Notes: a model not told the origin generated them from the sequence alone. 64,000 bases of DNA from Nothophaeocryptopus gaeumannii (GCA_031771865.1 JASISA010000002.1:496001-560000); one strand, 5' to 3'; shown: positions 51,992 to 63,979, counted from the stretch's first letter. Program-made: numbers and translations.

Positions 51992-52473
51992 TCATACATG
52001 TCTACTACGGACTTTAGTCACCAATTTCTGGCCCAGTGAAGTAGTCACAACGACCTCAATATCGCCTTGATCCTTCGACATTGTACCAAGCCTCTTGATC
52101 ACTTCCGGTGTCATGGGTACGATGTCCCTCACTCCATCTCCGTTCTCCAGGATCGCCAGCGAAGGCTCGAGACCAGTAGTCTCCACGAACTTCCAAGTCG
52201 AGCGGATGACGTCCGGCGTCGATACGTCGTCTTTATCATTGTAAGTGGCCTAGAAGCATGTCAGCACTGAGAAAACCATAAGCAGCACCGATCTATACTC
52301 ACGGTCACAAACTCTCCATTAAAGACGTCCTTCGCAGCAATGTCCAGCTTCGAGGCCTCCTCATCCTTGTTGTTCAAAGCAGTGGCAGTGACTTCAAAAG
52401 CTCGGCCATCTTGCTCAATGAAGCTTCCCTGCTTGATCTCATTCGATTTCACGCTATTTCTGCGAGCAGTCAT
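51992..52473 (-). CDS. eIF5A-fold protein lacking the hypusine loop
   Basis: Exons 52473-52303 and 52249-51992; intron 52250-52302 (53 nt, GTGAGT...CTTCTAG, phase 0). 142 aa. The sequence lines up end to end with eIF5A: GSFIEQDGRAFEVTAT for the first strands, SKLDIAAKDVFNGEFVTATY for the next, then LENGDGVRDIVPMTPEV and GDIEVVVTTSLGQKLVTKVR for the OB domain. The loop between the first two strand pairs, which in eIF5A carries the hypusine Lys in a TGKHG motif, reads LNNKDEEASK instead. It also lacks the SRL terminus of the eIF5A-derived Woronin body protein Hex1 (it ends RSRHV). So it is a divergent paralogue of the eIF5A/Hex1 group with unknown role. Confidence 0.72.
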
Positions 52474-52627
52474 GTTTCTCAAATGGCTTTCACGTTGCTG
52501 TGTGATCTAGTTCTATCAAAATCGCTCAGTGCTATCTTGAGCTTGCTGACTCGTTGTACAGAAACCCCTCATGTACCTTACCTCTCATCGTTACACAAAA
52601 GACGTCACAAAAGTGGCGGATCCATCC

Positions 52628-53503
52628 CTACCCCTTGGCCACCCATCCCTGCACGACTCTCGCCAATTCCTCAGGCGCCTCCACAGGAGATGAGTGTCCA
52701 ACACCCGGTAACCTCTTGACTTCAACCTCAGCTTTCGTCCCTCTAAACGGCCGAACACCAAACTCCTCCACATTGTCCGGCGTCTCAATCCTATCTTCCT
52801 CTCCAACAACCACTAGCACCTTCAACCCCTCTCCTCTACCCAGCACAGCTTCTTTAACAACACCCTCATACTCCTCTCCCAGTCCATACTTCGGCCAAGC
52901 CGCTTTCGCCTCCTCTGACCCTCGCACAGCATCCTCCACCAACACATCCATCGCCTCTTCACTCACTGCCCCCGGGTGAGCGAGAAGTACATTCCCAATC
53001 ACATATCGTGCACTCTCAGCATTATCATAAGCGTGGATTTGCTGTTCCCTCATTTCCTCTGGTAACGCAAATGAACACGCTGGTGCTGGGGCGATTAGGA
53101 CCAGTCCTTTAATCAATTCTGATATTTGGGGTTGGGTGAGGAGATATTGTGCGATTTTGCCGCCCATTGAATGGCCCACGATGAACAATCCATTCTTGAA
53201 GATTTCCGGATGGGTCTGCTGCAGCGATTCGATTAAGCTGACGATATCGCTTCCGTGATCTTTGACTGAGTAGGCTGCCGGATCGGTGGGTCGAGAAGAT
53301 CTTCCCCAGCCGCGAAAGGAAGGGGCGATTATATTGTAGTGGGAGTTGAGGTGGGAAATTAGGGGGGTGTAAGTGTTGTTGGAGCCGCCCCAGAAGTGAA
53401 GGAGGAGGAGAGATGGAGCAGAGGAGGGCGAAGAGGTGGTAGAGATGGTCGTGTGGAGTTGAATGTCCTTGTGAACGTTGATCAAAGAGTTGGATTGAGA
53501 CAT
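52628..53503 (-). CDS. Alpha/beta hydrolase fold protein
   Basis: Single exon, 291 aa, complete. Classical fold-2 hydrolase: oxyanion-region LLLLHFWGGSNNTYTP, PSFRGWGRSSRP after strand 4, nucleophile elbow IVGHSMGGKIAQYL (Ser), acid in VVGEEDRIETP and His in PGVGHSSPVEAPEEL. No signal peptide. The substrate class (esterase, epoxide hydrolase or haloperoxidase-like) cannot be chosen. It is a tail-to-head neighbour of the eIF5A-like gene on the same strand. Confidence 0.88.
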   Translation of the reverse strand: MSQSNSLINVHKDIQLHTTISTTSSPSSAPSLLLLHFWGGSNNTYTPLISHLNSHYNIIAPSFRGWGRSSRPTDPAAYSVKDHGSDIVSLIESLQQTHPEIFKNGLFIVGHSMGGKIAQYLLTQPQISELIKGLVLIAPAPACSFALPEEMREQQIHAYDNAESARYVIGNVLLAHPGAVSEEAMDVLVEDAVRGSEEAKAAWPKYGLGEEYEGVVKEAVLGRGEGLKVLVVVGEEDRIETPDNVEEFGVRPFRGTKAEVEVKRLPGVGHSSPVEAPEELARVVQGWVAKG

Positions 53504-53981
53504 CTTGTAGAAAGCTCTTTTCTAAGAAGGCGATGGTGAAGCTGATGATTTTGATCTTCTTGTTTCTCGAATGCTGTCAATGTATTGCTGCGTGTGTGTC
53601 TGTATCCTCATGCCGAAAGTAGCCTATATACTCTCCAACGTATCTTCGCTTTCCAAGCATCTCGCTCGTTGTTGACGCCTGCGTTGCGAACTTCCAAATC
53701 ACGTCGGCCAACGCATCTCAGCCTCAGGATGTTTCGGCACTCGTCCTCGCGTAGATGACACACTCGTCTCGTACGCATCGTGAACTTCCATAGCAATCCA
53801 ACCAAATCCTTCAGCTCCTCCTTTCGTGTCTGAGCTCATGTAATGCAGATGACAAAGGTACCGCGGAATTCCTCCGCCAAGAGCTGGACGCTTGAAGAGG
53901 CTGAACAACCAGATTCGACTAACCCCATTCGCTTCCCGCTCTTGCCCATATCACTCCTCCCGACTGCTTTTTTCAGGTCAT
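53504..53981. other. Intergenic, no gene supported
   Basis: 478 bp between minus-strand genes; promoter of the hydrolase and 3' flank of aconitase. Confidence 0.5.
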
Positions 53982-56439
53982 TTAGCCGGCTTTCATCTTC
54001 ATCTTCTTGATCCAATTCAACGCACTCCCTTCCCTCAACCAAGCAATCTGTCCCTCATGATACGTATGGTCCAACATCGTGGTCCAAATACTCCCATCCA
54101 GCCTCCTAATCTCCATAATCAGTTGTTTTCCCGGTTGCATCTCCTCAACCCCATGCACAGAGATCTTATCCCCAGCATCTATTCGGTCACATGCAGCTGG
54201 GTCCGCGAACGTCACCGCTAGCATACCCTGTTTCTTCAGGTTCGTTTCATGGATCCGGGCGAAGGATTTCGCGATCACGGCTACGCCGCCAAGGAAGCGA
54301 GGTTCGAGAGCGGCGTGTTCGCGGGAAGAACCTTCACCGTAGTTGTTGTCTCCAATTATACACCACTTTATACCATTGAATTTGTAGGTTTTGGCGACTT
54401 GAGGTATCGCGACAATAGTCTGATCTGTTTGATTGATCGCCTGTCCACGCGCGAAAGCCGGGTTATTCGGTTTCGGAGACAGGAAAGCATTCTCAGCACC
54501 GAGAAGTAGATTGTTCGAGATGTTCTCGAGGTGGCCGCGGTAGTTGTACCAAGGTCCAGCTGGTGATATGTGATCTGTTGTGCATTTACCTTTGACTTTG
54601 ACCAAGACGGTCATGTCTGATGCGTTTCCTGGTTGCCATGCTGGGAATGGCCTGAGAATTTGGAGTCTGTCGCTAGAGGGAGAAATGGCAATGGAGACTG
54701 AAGAAGCGTCTTCTGCTGGAGCTTGGTACAAAGCATCGCCTTTTGCGAACGCTTTGGGAAGCTCTTCTGCAGAGGGCGGAGAGAATTGGAACGGATTTCC
54801 TGATGGGTCAGGAATGCTATCAATATTCGGATTGTAATGCAAAGATCCAGAGTATGCGAACGCAGTCACGACTTCCGGAGAGGTCACGAAGGAATGAGTC
54901 TGAGGGTTTCCATCATGCCGTCCCGTGAAGTTGCGGTTATAAGAGGATATCACCGAGTTGGGTTCGTGGTTCTCAGCTCCCTCGCGGTTCCACTGACCAA
55001 CGCAAGGTCCGCAAGAGCTGCTGAGGATAGTCGCGCCGGCTTTCTCAAGCTCTTGAAAGATGCCCTCCTGCTCCACCGTTGTCTGTATCTTTTCACTACC
55101 TGCTGTGACGAGAAATGGCACCTTTGGTCTCAGTCCAGCTGCATCGGCCTCACGTACCATGTTGGCTACCTTCTTTAGGTCCTCGTAGGAAGAATTCGTG
55201 CAGCTCCCAACCATTGCCTGTGAAAGATTGCTTGGCCAACTGCTCTGGTCCACGTCTGCTGAGAATTGGGAGAGAGGGTGCGATAAGTCTGGTGTGAAAG
55301 GGCCATTGATATGTGGCTCAAGTGTGTCCATGTCGATCTCCAGGATATCGTCGTAATATCGATTGCTTCCGAGATCAGCCATAGTGAGGCTTTCAATATG
55401 ACGGGCTGCATTGGCGATGAACCCTCGTTCGGTCGCTTCGAGATATCTTGACATCGCTTCCGAGTAAGGAAAGACGCAGGAGGTAGATCCGATTTCTGCG
55501 GACATGTTGCAAACACTCGCCATGGCTGTTGCGCTGAGAGTTTGTGTTCCCGGTCCAAAGAATTCAATAATCTTGCCCTTCCCACCAGACACTGTGAGCA
55601 TGCCAGCGAGCTTCAAGATAATATCTTTCGAGCTGCTCCAGCCACCGAGTTTGCCAGTCAGTCGCACACCCAATACTTTCGGACGAGGCAGCTCCCATGG
55701 ACTCCCTGCCATGGCATCCACAGCATCCGAGCCCCCAACTCCTACTCCGAGCATGCCCATACCTCCTGCATTGGGCGTGTGCGAGTCTGTTCCAATAATC
55801 AATCCACCAGGGAAGGCGTAATTCTCGAATATGATCGTATGTATGATGCCACTGCCAGCTTGCCAATATCCGATGTTGTACTTCTTGCATGCTGAAGAAA
55901 GAAACTCATAGACTTCCCGGTGCTGTTTTCTCGCATTCTCAATATCTCGTTCACCGCCGTGCTCCGTAACTATCAGGTGGTCGCTGTGGATCGTGGTAGG
56001 TACTGCTGTTGTCGGGAGGCCTGCGCTGATGAACTGGAGCAAAGCCATCGTGGCAGTCGCATCGTGACATGCTGCTCGGTCCGGGTGGATCTTCAAGAAA
56101 GACTTGCCAGGCGTGATGTCTTGCGTTTCGGGCTCGCATAGGTGGCTGTAGAGGATTTTCTCGCTGAGTGTGAGAGGTCGGTCTATTCGTCTTCGTACAG
56201 TCGCGAGCGTTTCCTGTAATTTGGTGTATGGCAACGGCCTCTGCGAACAGTCAGCTGAATCTCCTGGGCGTTGCCTTGCTGTTGCTCACCTTCTCCAGGT
56301 TCGACAACGGAATATCCCCAATGCCTATGTCTCGAGCAGCTGTTGCAAGTCCTCGGCATGAGTTCTGGTTCACTGTAAGTAAGGCATATCCAGCGTTAGC
56401 AGTCAGTCTCCGCAAATGGCGCTGCACACGCGACTGCAT
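53982..56439 (-). CDS. Mitochondrial aconitase (Aco2-like paralogue)
   Basis: Exons 56439-56290 and 56240-53982; intron 56241-56289 (49 nt, GTGAGC...TTCGCAG, phase 0). 802 aa. Exon 1 is an Arg-rich mitochondrial targeting sequence (MQSRVQRHLRRLTANAGYA). The core keeps the 4Fe-4S ligands (MVGSCTNSSYEDL, about C397; SSSCGPCVGQWNR with two Cys), substrate-binding segments (DSHTPNAGGMGMLGVGVGG; GEGSSREHAALEPRFLGG), and domain 4 with VIAKSFARIHETNLKKQG. It catalyses citrate/isocitrate interconversion in the TCA cycle; fungal Aco2-like paralogues can also serve the homocitrate branch of lysine synthesis. I favour Aco2 over the main Aco1 on residue flavour, with limited certainty. Confidence 0.88.
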
Positions 56440-56847
56440 GTTAGCAAGGCTATCAAGGAAACAGAGGACATAGGAGACACGAAGATGCACCTAAGCCTTC
56501 ATCTGGCTGGTATATCGATGAACATTGTCGTTGCCACCGGCCGAGGCAAAGTGCTTCGGCTTTCAATATTCAATGTCTGCCCTATGCGGATGGCTCCTCG
56601 AGCTGGTAGTGAAGCGGTGATGTTCAGGACGATGTCGAAGCTGTGGTGAGGGCAGGAAGAAGCGGAGTGATCCGTTCTCTCCGCCTCCTCCTGCCTGCCA
56701 AGACCGAGGATGGCTTGCTCCTCCCGCTGCCGGAGTCATCCGGGCAACGGAACACTCCATCAACGACAGCAACGAATGCATCTCCCGTCTTTCTAACCGA
56801 CCTTCACCGGAGCATTGCCGTGATGGAGCCCACCCTGTCGCACGAAG
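56440..56847. promoter_or_regulatory. Divergent promoter region (aconitase / Zn2Cys6 regulator)
   Basis: 408 bp between the start codons of the aconitase and regulator genes, transcribed away from each other. A frame at 56563-56946 (minus) is not supported as a gene. Confidence 0.4.
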
Positions 56848-59217
56848 ATGGCTCCATCTACGAATGCCCCTGGCAATGATGAGCCTTCGAGACAAAGCTG
56901 GTCCCCAACTCCCACAAAGGCGAAGAAGGTGAGGTTGGCATGTCAAAGGTGTAGGGATCGAAGAATCAAGGTGCGAGATGCATTCAGATATATGTACAGG
57001 CCTCGCATCTGACTCCTCATAGTGTGACGGACAGACCCCAAGCTGCTCGAAGTGTCAGAAGGCTGGTGTGGAGTGCATCGATGTCGATGCCCGCGCGAAT
57101 GGGAGTATCCCGCGTGCCTTCTTATCGGACGCCCAAGCACGACTTCAATGGCTCGAGGGTATCGTTCGGGCTCATGTTCCGGACCTCGACTTGACCGGCG
57201 GGCCTAAGCAGCCTCTCGCTCAGGAGTCAAGCACGACCATTTTCGCCCCAAGCCTCATCTTCCCACCCGCGACGACTCTGAGCCATAGCAGCGACCCTGT
57301 TGTTCCACAGCCCAGTGTCAATGGCAGTAAGAGACCGCTCCCCGCTAGTAGCCATAATGAGCTGGCTTCAGTGGGTAAGAAAGCTCGGCGTATGGGCCTC
57401 GACCTGGGTCTCCTCTCCCTCAATGCTAGTGCTTCCCAGACAAGATATCTAGGCTCGTCCTCGGGGTCCCTCTTTGCGAATTTGTTGCCGGACAGCGGCC
57501 ACCTACTTGCTCGTGACACTGAGCCTGCCAGCGGCGATGCTTCCGAGCACGAGTCCGATCTCGAACGACCTATGTCTCGCACTCAGCATCGAAAATACAA
57601 GGGCACGCGAGCACTCTTCAGAACGCTAGCCGAGTTGTTGCCACCACGTTCTGACTGCGATCGCATGACCAAGCTGTTCTACAATTATTACCATGCGGAC
57701 TATCCCATCTTGCATCAGCCGAGCTTCGAGCTTTTGATCGATGCACTATACATCTGCGCCAAATCTGAGCCTGCATGTGCTTTACAATATCATGGCTGGC
57801 CGACAGAGGTTGAAGTTTTCCGATATAATGGAATCTTTGCACAACATCACAACAAAGAAGTCATCGCTATTCCAGTGCAGACAGCCGCTACTCAATTGTT
57901 CTTCGTACTTGGAATTGCGGCAGAGCTCCAAACCCGCAGTCGTTGCTACACAGTTGATCCTCAGCGACTCCAAGAAAAGGCGCTCTCGCTCTTTCAGCCC
58001 TCGCCTGAGGACGTGTCAATCAGCTCTGTTCAGACGACGCTCTTATTCACATTGCAAAGCTTTCTCAGTCAAAAAGGTGGAAGAATCTGGTAAGCGCCTA
58101 CGGTCGGCTTTGGACCTCGATAGTGCTAACTTCTCCAAGGGCCATCCTACACACAGCTCTCGCTTACGCCATTGACATAGGCCTGCATCGCAGTGCACCA
58201 GCATCAAGTCATCTCTCGCAGACGGCGCGGCAGATGCGGAGAAGAGTCTTCTTCTGCTTGTACACTCTCGACAGGCTAGTCAGCACCATCCAAGGAAGGC
58301 CAATCGGCTTTCAAGACGACACTCTAGATCTCGCACTGCCTGAATTGTCTCTCCAAGAATCAGAGCGAGCATCCATCAGCGATCAAGCCTTTCTGCCTTT
58401 CAGCATCGCGCACTTCAAGTGGGCGATCATGCTGTCAGAAATGAAGTACCGCCTGTATCGCTTCATGCCTTTCCCAGGCACCGCGGTCGAGATCCACGAC
58501 GTGCAGCAAGAGTTCCAATTACGTCTCGACGCATGGCTGCAAGAGAGTGTACTCGTGGTCAAACAGTTACTCACTCCTATTCACAGCCGATATCTCGCAC
58601 GAATCCAAGTCAGCTATCACTTCGCCATTGGTCTACTCTATCAGCCGTCGCATCTGGCTCCTTCTCCTACTTCCCTGGCGCTTCGCTGCTGCTACAACAG
58701 CGCACTCGAGCGCATCAAACTCTACTGGTCCTCATACAACCAACACTCTCTCGTCCTAAATTGGCCTGACACTCACGGCGTCTTCCTCGCCGGCGCCATG
58801 CTCATCTACTGCGTCTGGAGCGCCACAGACATCCGCAACACCATCGACGTCGCAGAACTCTCAGCCGATCTCCGCCTCTGCGCCAGCCTCCTAACACTCG
58901 GCGGAGAATGGTGGCCCTTAGCACAAAGAGGTCGAAGGAGCTTCGAAAAATTGGCGGATTGCACCATCAAATATCTTGCAAATCGGGCGGCGCGTGAACC
59001 TCAGGCGGATGCGCAGCCACAAGCGGCGTATCTTGAGTTGGGGGATGTTCAGGGCGATTTGGAGTCTGATCAGAGTCAGTGGTTGGATGTCGAGGCTGCT
59101 CTGCAGTCTTTTTTGCAGAATGAGTACCAGTTGCCGGATATGTCGGATGCGTTGGAGACTTCGCCGTTTGACTTTGATCCGAATTGGGGATTGGGAAGTG
59201 ATGGAAAGACTGGTTGA
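56848..59217 (+). CDS. Zn2Cys6 transcription factor with fungal TF domain
   Basis: Three exons: 56848-56970, 57023-58089 and 58140-59217; introns of 52 and 50 nt. 755 aa. The zinc cluster is C32, C35, C42, C49, C52 and C59 (ACQRCRDRRIK, CDGQTPSC, SKCQKAGVEC); the first intron lies precisely between ligands 2 and 3, after RRIK. A dimerisation-type helix follows (QARLQWLEGIVRAHVPD). The fungal-specific TF domain shows FYNYYHADYPILHQPSFELL and the signature RRVFFCLYTLDRLVSTIQGR, then PIGFQDDTLDLALPEL. Intact regulator; target unknown. Divergent from aconitase, so a link to that gene is possible but unproven. Confidence 0.9.
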
Positions 59218-59392
59218 GCTTGTTGTCAATCAGTGCGACAAAAGTTTATCCCAAGGAAGTTGGTCTGGTTCCATATCCTGTCGATATTGTTCTTTTCACC
59301 CTTGAGCGTTGTCGTGAGATACAAACATCGTGATGTCACCTTCGGTATTGGTGATGATGGGCTCCGGCTCATCCACGTCGGACGGCTGACTC

Positions 59393-60092
59393 TCAGGAGT
59401 TGAATTGCGATGCAATGTCTTTGATTTCGCCCATTGATTCGTTCTCCCCGAAGAGTTTCTTCCAGTTGATCTATAGAAGCAGGATAGCAGGGATGCAGCA
59501 GGCGGCTGCTAGGAGCATGGCGGCGCTGAACGTCAGCTTGGTGGGCGCTGGAATCACGTAGATGTTGCTGGCTGAGCCTCCACGGAGGGGAGACAAGGGG
59601 ACCGGTGAGCCCACAGGTGGCATTTTCGTAAGGAAACTTCACCGGATTCAGTGATACTGGTCGATTGAAGTTGTCATGCGTGCAGCTCGTGGTGTTGATG
59701 CGGTAAAATTCCACGGTCAGACTGATCAAACCTGCAAGGACTACCAACGCCCAGACAGATATAGCGTTTCTGCCAGGGTCGCCGCTATATGTGCCTGACA
59801 GGCGTGCGGATACTGGTGCTACGAGTGCTCTTATGGCGCAGGATTGGAAGGCTCCGTAGACGTCCATATCAACAGCACCGTCAACATGTTCGGAGGCGAG
59901 TACGATGCCATGGATGGCCGCTACGACAGGAAAAAGGAGAGCAGCGGCTAAACAGGCATCTCGGAGCCATTCTTGTTTGCGGGCGAGGATGCAGGTGGCG
60001 ACTAAAGGATGTTGGGGATCAGCAAGAGTTTGCAGAGTATGTGCAAGATTTTGAGCGTTAAGGTCACAGATGGGATATGAGTCGATCATCAC
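59393..60092 (-). pseudogene. Decayed multipass membrane-protein gene
   Basis: Frame from about 60092 gives SYPICDLNAQNLAHTLQTLA, hydrophobic spans (ACLAAALLFPVVAAIHGIVLA; WALVVLAGLISLTVEF) and LNPVKFPYENATCGLT. At about 59610 the family-like sequence jumps frame to RGGSASNIYVIPAP and KLTFSAAMLLAAACCIPAIL, then meets an in-frame TAG (59472-59474), beyond which INWKKLFGENESMGEIKD continues to a TGA at 59393. So at least one frameshift and one stop interrupt a fungal multipass membrane protein. A putative first exon at 60307-60158 (VQFKPWYVERN, GTAAGA donor) cannot be joined in phase. Confidence 0.6.
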
Positions 60093-60316
60093 TCTAGTAA
60101 TATTGGTCCTAACCAGTAGGTGCGTTCAGCTTCTCATGGCAAGTCCGACTCTCTTACTTGTGGATGAATATCAATGTCCTCTTCCCTTTTGACATTCCTT
60201 TCTACATACCAGGGCTTGAATTGGACACAACTGGCGACTTGAGAGGAGGTAAGGCCCAGCATCCAGCAGCTGCATGTCACCTTTCTGCCGCTGAAGACGA
60301 CGCGCATAGAGAACAA

Positions 60317-62064
60317 GAGAAGACGCAGTGACGCAGCTGTAGGATCTTCCCGCGGTCAATTCACCGCCAAGCCTCGCGCTGCAAAGAGGTCGAGCCCGGT
60401 CGACGCTATCAAGTACGAAGCCAATAGTGCGAGCGACTTGGGGCAGCAAATTTTCACCCAAGCTTCAAGGCAATCGACTGCGGTGCATCGCCGCTCGTAT
60501 GAAGCAGAGACCTTATCAGCATTGCCCTTGCAAGTTCGGAGGCCGGTGTCGACAGGGGGAGCGCTTCGTTCAGAAAAAGTGGTTGGCTGGGAGTGGACCA
60601 GATCTAGTGATAACGAAGACGTTGATGTGCGACTTTGATGCATGAAGTCGAGCAGAAGGACGGTCAGGATTCAGGATGATCTTTATCGTTGTTCCCAGAG
60701 AATCGAAAGTTGCTTTTCAATTGGCTTCTCATACGCGGACGCTAAGGGCTGTATCGACGTCAGAACTAATTGCAGCGGGGGAGATCGATCATGTGATCTG
60801 TCATCACAACAGCCTGTTTTCGAATCGCGAACGGTTGTGCTAATTATCCATCTGTACGAACGTTCATAAAGTGTCAACCTCACACACACACACTCACACA
60901 CACACACAAATAGTTCCCTCGGCTCTCATCGATGCATGCCCCAGCCAAAGCACTCTCAACCATGTTTTCGTTGAGCTTGCATCGCCAAGATCGTGGTGGC
61001 TCCACCAGAACCACTGACTGCTCCCGCCGAACTCTCCCAGACACGAGGAGGTCGCCACCGTCATGGATTTGCTCCCCGAATCAGAAGATGCGAACGTTCA
61101 GGCCATTGCCTTATCGAGCAGAAGGAATGCAAAAATAGTACACCAAAGGCCAGAGCGAGCCTCGTGAGATCAGGCTACTCAGGCACAAGCAGAGCCGCAA
61201 ACGACACTACCTGCCGCAGAAGACAGCTTCCTTCGCAGTAGCGCTTCATCCTTTACAGTACTTCTACAACGTGAGTCGTCGGAGGTGAAGAACCGGCCGC
61301 GTGCAAATTCTGCTCTCGCCTTACATACGAACATCGACCATGGCACAAACACCGGTCTTGGCAATCGACACGATCCCAGGTCGCCGTCTGCTGGCAAACC
61401 TGGTGCTGATGCCGATGCTTGCCGCCGGCCGGACTAGTCTCTGTTCCAGCGACGAGCATACGAGCGGCCCGGGTACCTGACTAGAGGAGACGGTCAGTTC
61501 TATTTCTATTTCGAGCAGGAAGATACAGTCAGTGCCATGGTCTTCAGTAGACATTTTTCAAAGTGATGCTGCTCTTACTAAATGGGAGAGTGGCTAGCAG
61601 AACCGCCAAGATTTTCCTTCTGCACCAACCTCAATCAGATCGCTAAGTTCTACCTGGCCGTCCCTGGATGGATCACTCGCTACATACCGCTGTCAGCCTA
61701 TCATCGCAATACGCACGGGATAGCCTTACAGTACCTGGGTCCCCTACCCACTCCCGCAGTCGTGGCGTAGCGGCCCGTATTGCAGAGACCATTCGAACTC
61801 AACTAAACCAGGCTCACGAGAGCAGGCTCCGCTTGCCTTTGATGCCACCAGTAGCGGGCTATACCAAGAGAAGAGTCCGTATGCGAATACACACAGGGTG
61901 TGATCCGATACAACCCATGACATCAGGATGGGTAAACACGCCGAGTGATAAATATATGCAGGCCCTCGTCCTTGCAGACAGCATTCTCTCAGCATCTAAA
62001 TCCGCCTGGCTAATAATCAAGGCTACACCTTCGTTTTAATCAACATTCGTTCAAAGCAAAAAAC
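60317..62064. other. Intergenic, no gene supported
   Basis: About 1.75 kb between the decayed membrane-protein gene and the cell-wall gene. It has only short frames and a CA microsatellite. The 3' part must contain the cell-wall gene promoter. Confidence 0.5.
60881..60908. repeat. CA dinucleotide microsatellite
   Basis: (CA)n run interrupted once by CT, in non-coding sequence. Confidence 0.9.
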
Positions 62065-63979
62065 ATGAAGAACACTGCTTTCCCGATCGCTGCCCTTGCG
62101 GCCTTTGCTGCCGCCCAGGCCAACTATGGCCAGGCTCCTCCAGCATATGGCGGTAGCAGCAGCTCCTCGTCTGCTCCTTCTTCCACCACTACTTATGCTT
62201 GCAACCCGGCCCACCAGTACCTAGGTACGCATGATCAATACATACGGTCTTCATACGTGCAATGCTAACAGTACTCCAGAGGGCCAAGTCTGCACCAATG
62301 TCAATGGCACCCTTACTCTCGTGACCAAGACCACGGCTCCTGCGTATGGCAGCAGCAGTACCTCTGCTCCAGCCAGCACTACATACGCTTGCAACCCAGC
62401 CCACCAGTACCCAGAGGGCCAAGTTTGCACCACCATTGAGGGCTCTTTGACTCTGGTCACCAAGACCGGCTCTGCTACCGCTCCTGGATATGGCGGCACT
62501 ACATCTGCTCCAGCCAGCACCACCTACGCCTGCAATCCAGCTCACGACTACGGTAACGGAGCTTCTTGCATCAGCACTGCCGGAACTCTGTCTCTGGTCT
62601 ACCCAAGCGCGTCTTCATCTACCGGCCAGACATACGCCTGCAATCCAGCTCACGACTACGGCAACGGTGCCAAATGCATTAGCACCGCCGGAACGCTTTC
62701 GTTGGTCTACCCAAGCGCAACTGCTACTCCATCGCAGACCTACGCTTGCAATCCGGCGCACGACTACGGCAACGGTGCTAGCTGCATTTCCACCACTGGC
62801 ACTTTGAGCCTCGTCTACCCAACCAACAGCACTGAGGCCCCAAAGCCAACTTGGGGAGCACCAAGGAACATCACCGAGGTTGTGACTGACTACACCACTT
62901 ACTGCCCTCAGCCAACCACCTTCACCCATCAGCAGACTACCTACACCGTGACTCAGGCTACTACCCTCACTCTCCCATGCAAGGGTGGCTGCACTGTCAC
63001 CAAGCCGGTTGAGTCTGCTCCTCCAGCGACCGTGACCAAGGTTGTCTCATCCTACACCACCTACTGCCCTCAGCCAACAACTTTCACCCACCAGCAAACG
63101 ACATACACCGTCACGAAGGCGACCACTTTGACTCTGCCATGCAAGGGAGGCTGCACTGTTACTAGCGAGATTCCAGCTCTACCCCAGACCACCGCACCAG
63201 TCGCTCCTCCTCAGTACTGGAACACGACTGTTGTCGCCTCTAAGCCACCAAAGACTGTGACCCAGGTCGTCAGCTCTTTCACCACCTTTTGCCCTCAGCC
63301 AACCACCTTCGCCCACCAGCAGACGACATACACCGTTACCGAGGCGACCACTTTAACTCTGCCATGCAAGGGAGGCTGCACTGTTACTAGCGAGGTTCCA
63401 GCTCTACCCCAGACCACCGCACCAGTTGCTCCTCCTCAATACTGGAACACGACTGTTGTCGTCTCTCAGCCTCCAGAGACTGTCACCCAGGTCGTCAGCT
63501 CTTTCACCACCTTTTGCCCTCAGCCAACTACCTTGACCCACGAGGCTAGCACCTACATCATCTCCTCTGCGACAACCGTCACCCTCCCATGCAAGAGCGG
63601 ATGCACTCAGGTCACTACCATCCCAGCTCAGCCACCAAAGACCACCGTTCAGAGCGTCACCGAGGAGTCCACTCCAGTCATCAGCGTGCCAACTACTGCT
63701 CCATCCCAACCTGCTCAGCCACCGGTTTACACCCAGCCAGCTCAGTCTTCTCCAGTCCAGAGCTTGTCAGCTCAGCCACCGGTCTACACCCAACCAGCTG
63801 CTAGCAGCTCTGTGCCTGTTGTCCCAACTTACGGCGCCTCCAGCAGCGTCGGCACTGTCTCTCGTCCAGTTGCCTCTGCTACGACCACCGGCCCTGCTAT
63901 CTACACTGGTGCTGCTGCGCAGATGAAGACTGCTGGTGCTATGTTTGTTGCTGCTACTTTCGCTGCGATGTTCCTGTAA
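62065..63979 (+). CDS. GPI-anchored repeat cell-wall protein (CCG-6-like)
   Basis: Exons 62065-62224 and 62280-63979; intron 62225-62279 (55 nt). 619 aa. Signal peptide MKNTAFPIAALAAFAAAQA. Two different repeat arrays follow. Array A: five units of about 30 aa, each TYACNPAH with two Cys (two units of QYxEGQVC type, three of DYGNGAxC type). Array B: four units built on TTYCPQPTTFTHQQTTYTVT, then ATTLTLPCKGGC, resembling repeats of the clock-controlled wall protein CCG-6 family. A Pro/Ser/Thr-rich stalk and a C-terminal hydrophobic segment (TAGAMFVAATFAAMFL) after small residues indicate a GPI anchor. Likely wall-linked; cysteines may cross-link. The exon 1 splice sits inside the first array A unit. 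Confidence 0.85.
62191..62823 (+). repeat. Array A: five TYACNPAH units in the wall protein
   Basis: Five tandem coding units starting TYACNPAH; units 1-2 (QY...EGQVC, LTLVTKT) differ from units 3-5 (DYGNGA, LSLVYP), which are nearly identical to each other. Unit spacing 87-117 nt in the exon after the intron. Confidence 0.9.
62875..63612 (+). repeat. Array B: four CPQPTT/LPCKGGC units in the wall protein
   Basis: Four coding units with CPQPTT and LPCKGGC (last CKSGC) landmarks. The second and third share an approximately 225-nt period with about five mismatches over some 120 aligned bases (63121-63241 versus 63346-63466), indicating recent duplication or conversion. Confidence 0.9.

Noticed and set aside
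62191..63612. Repeats as CRISPR or satellite DNA
   Set aside because: They are in-frame coding repeats of a eukaryotic secreted protein.
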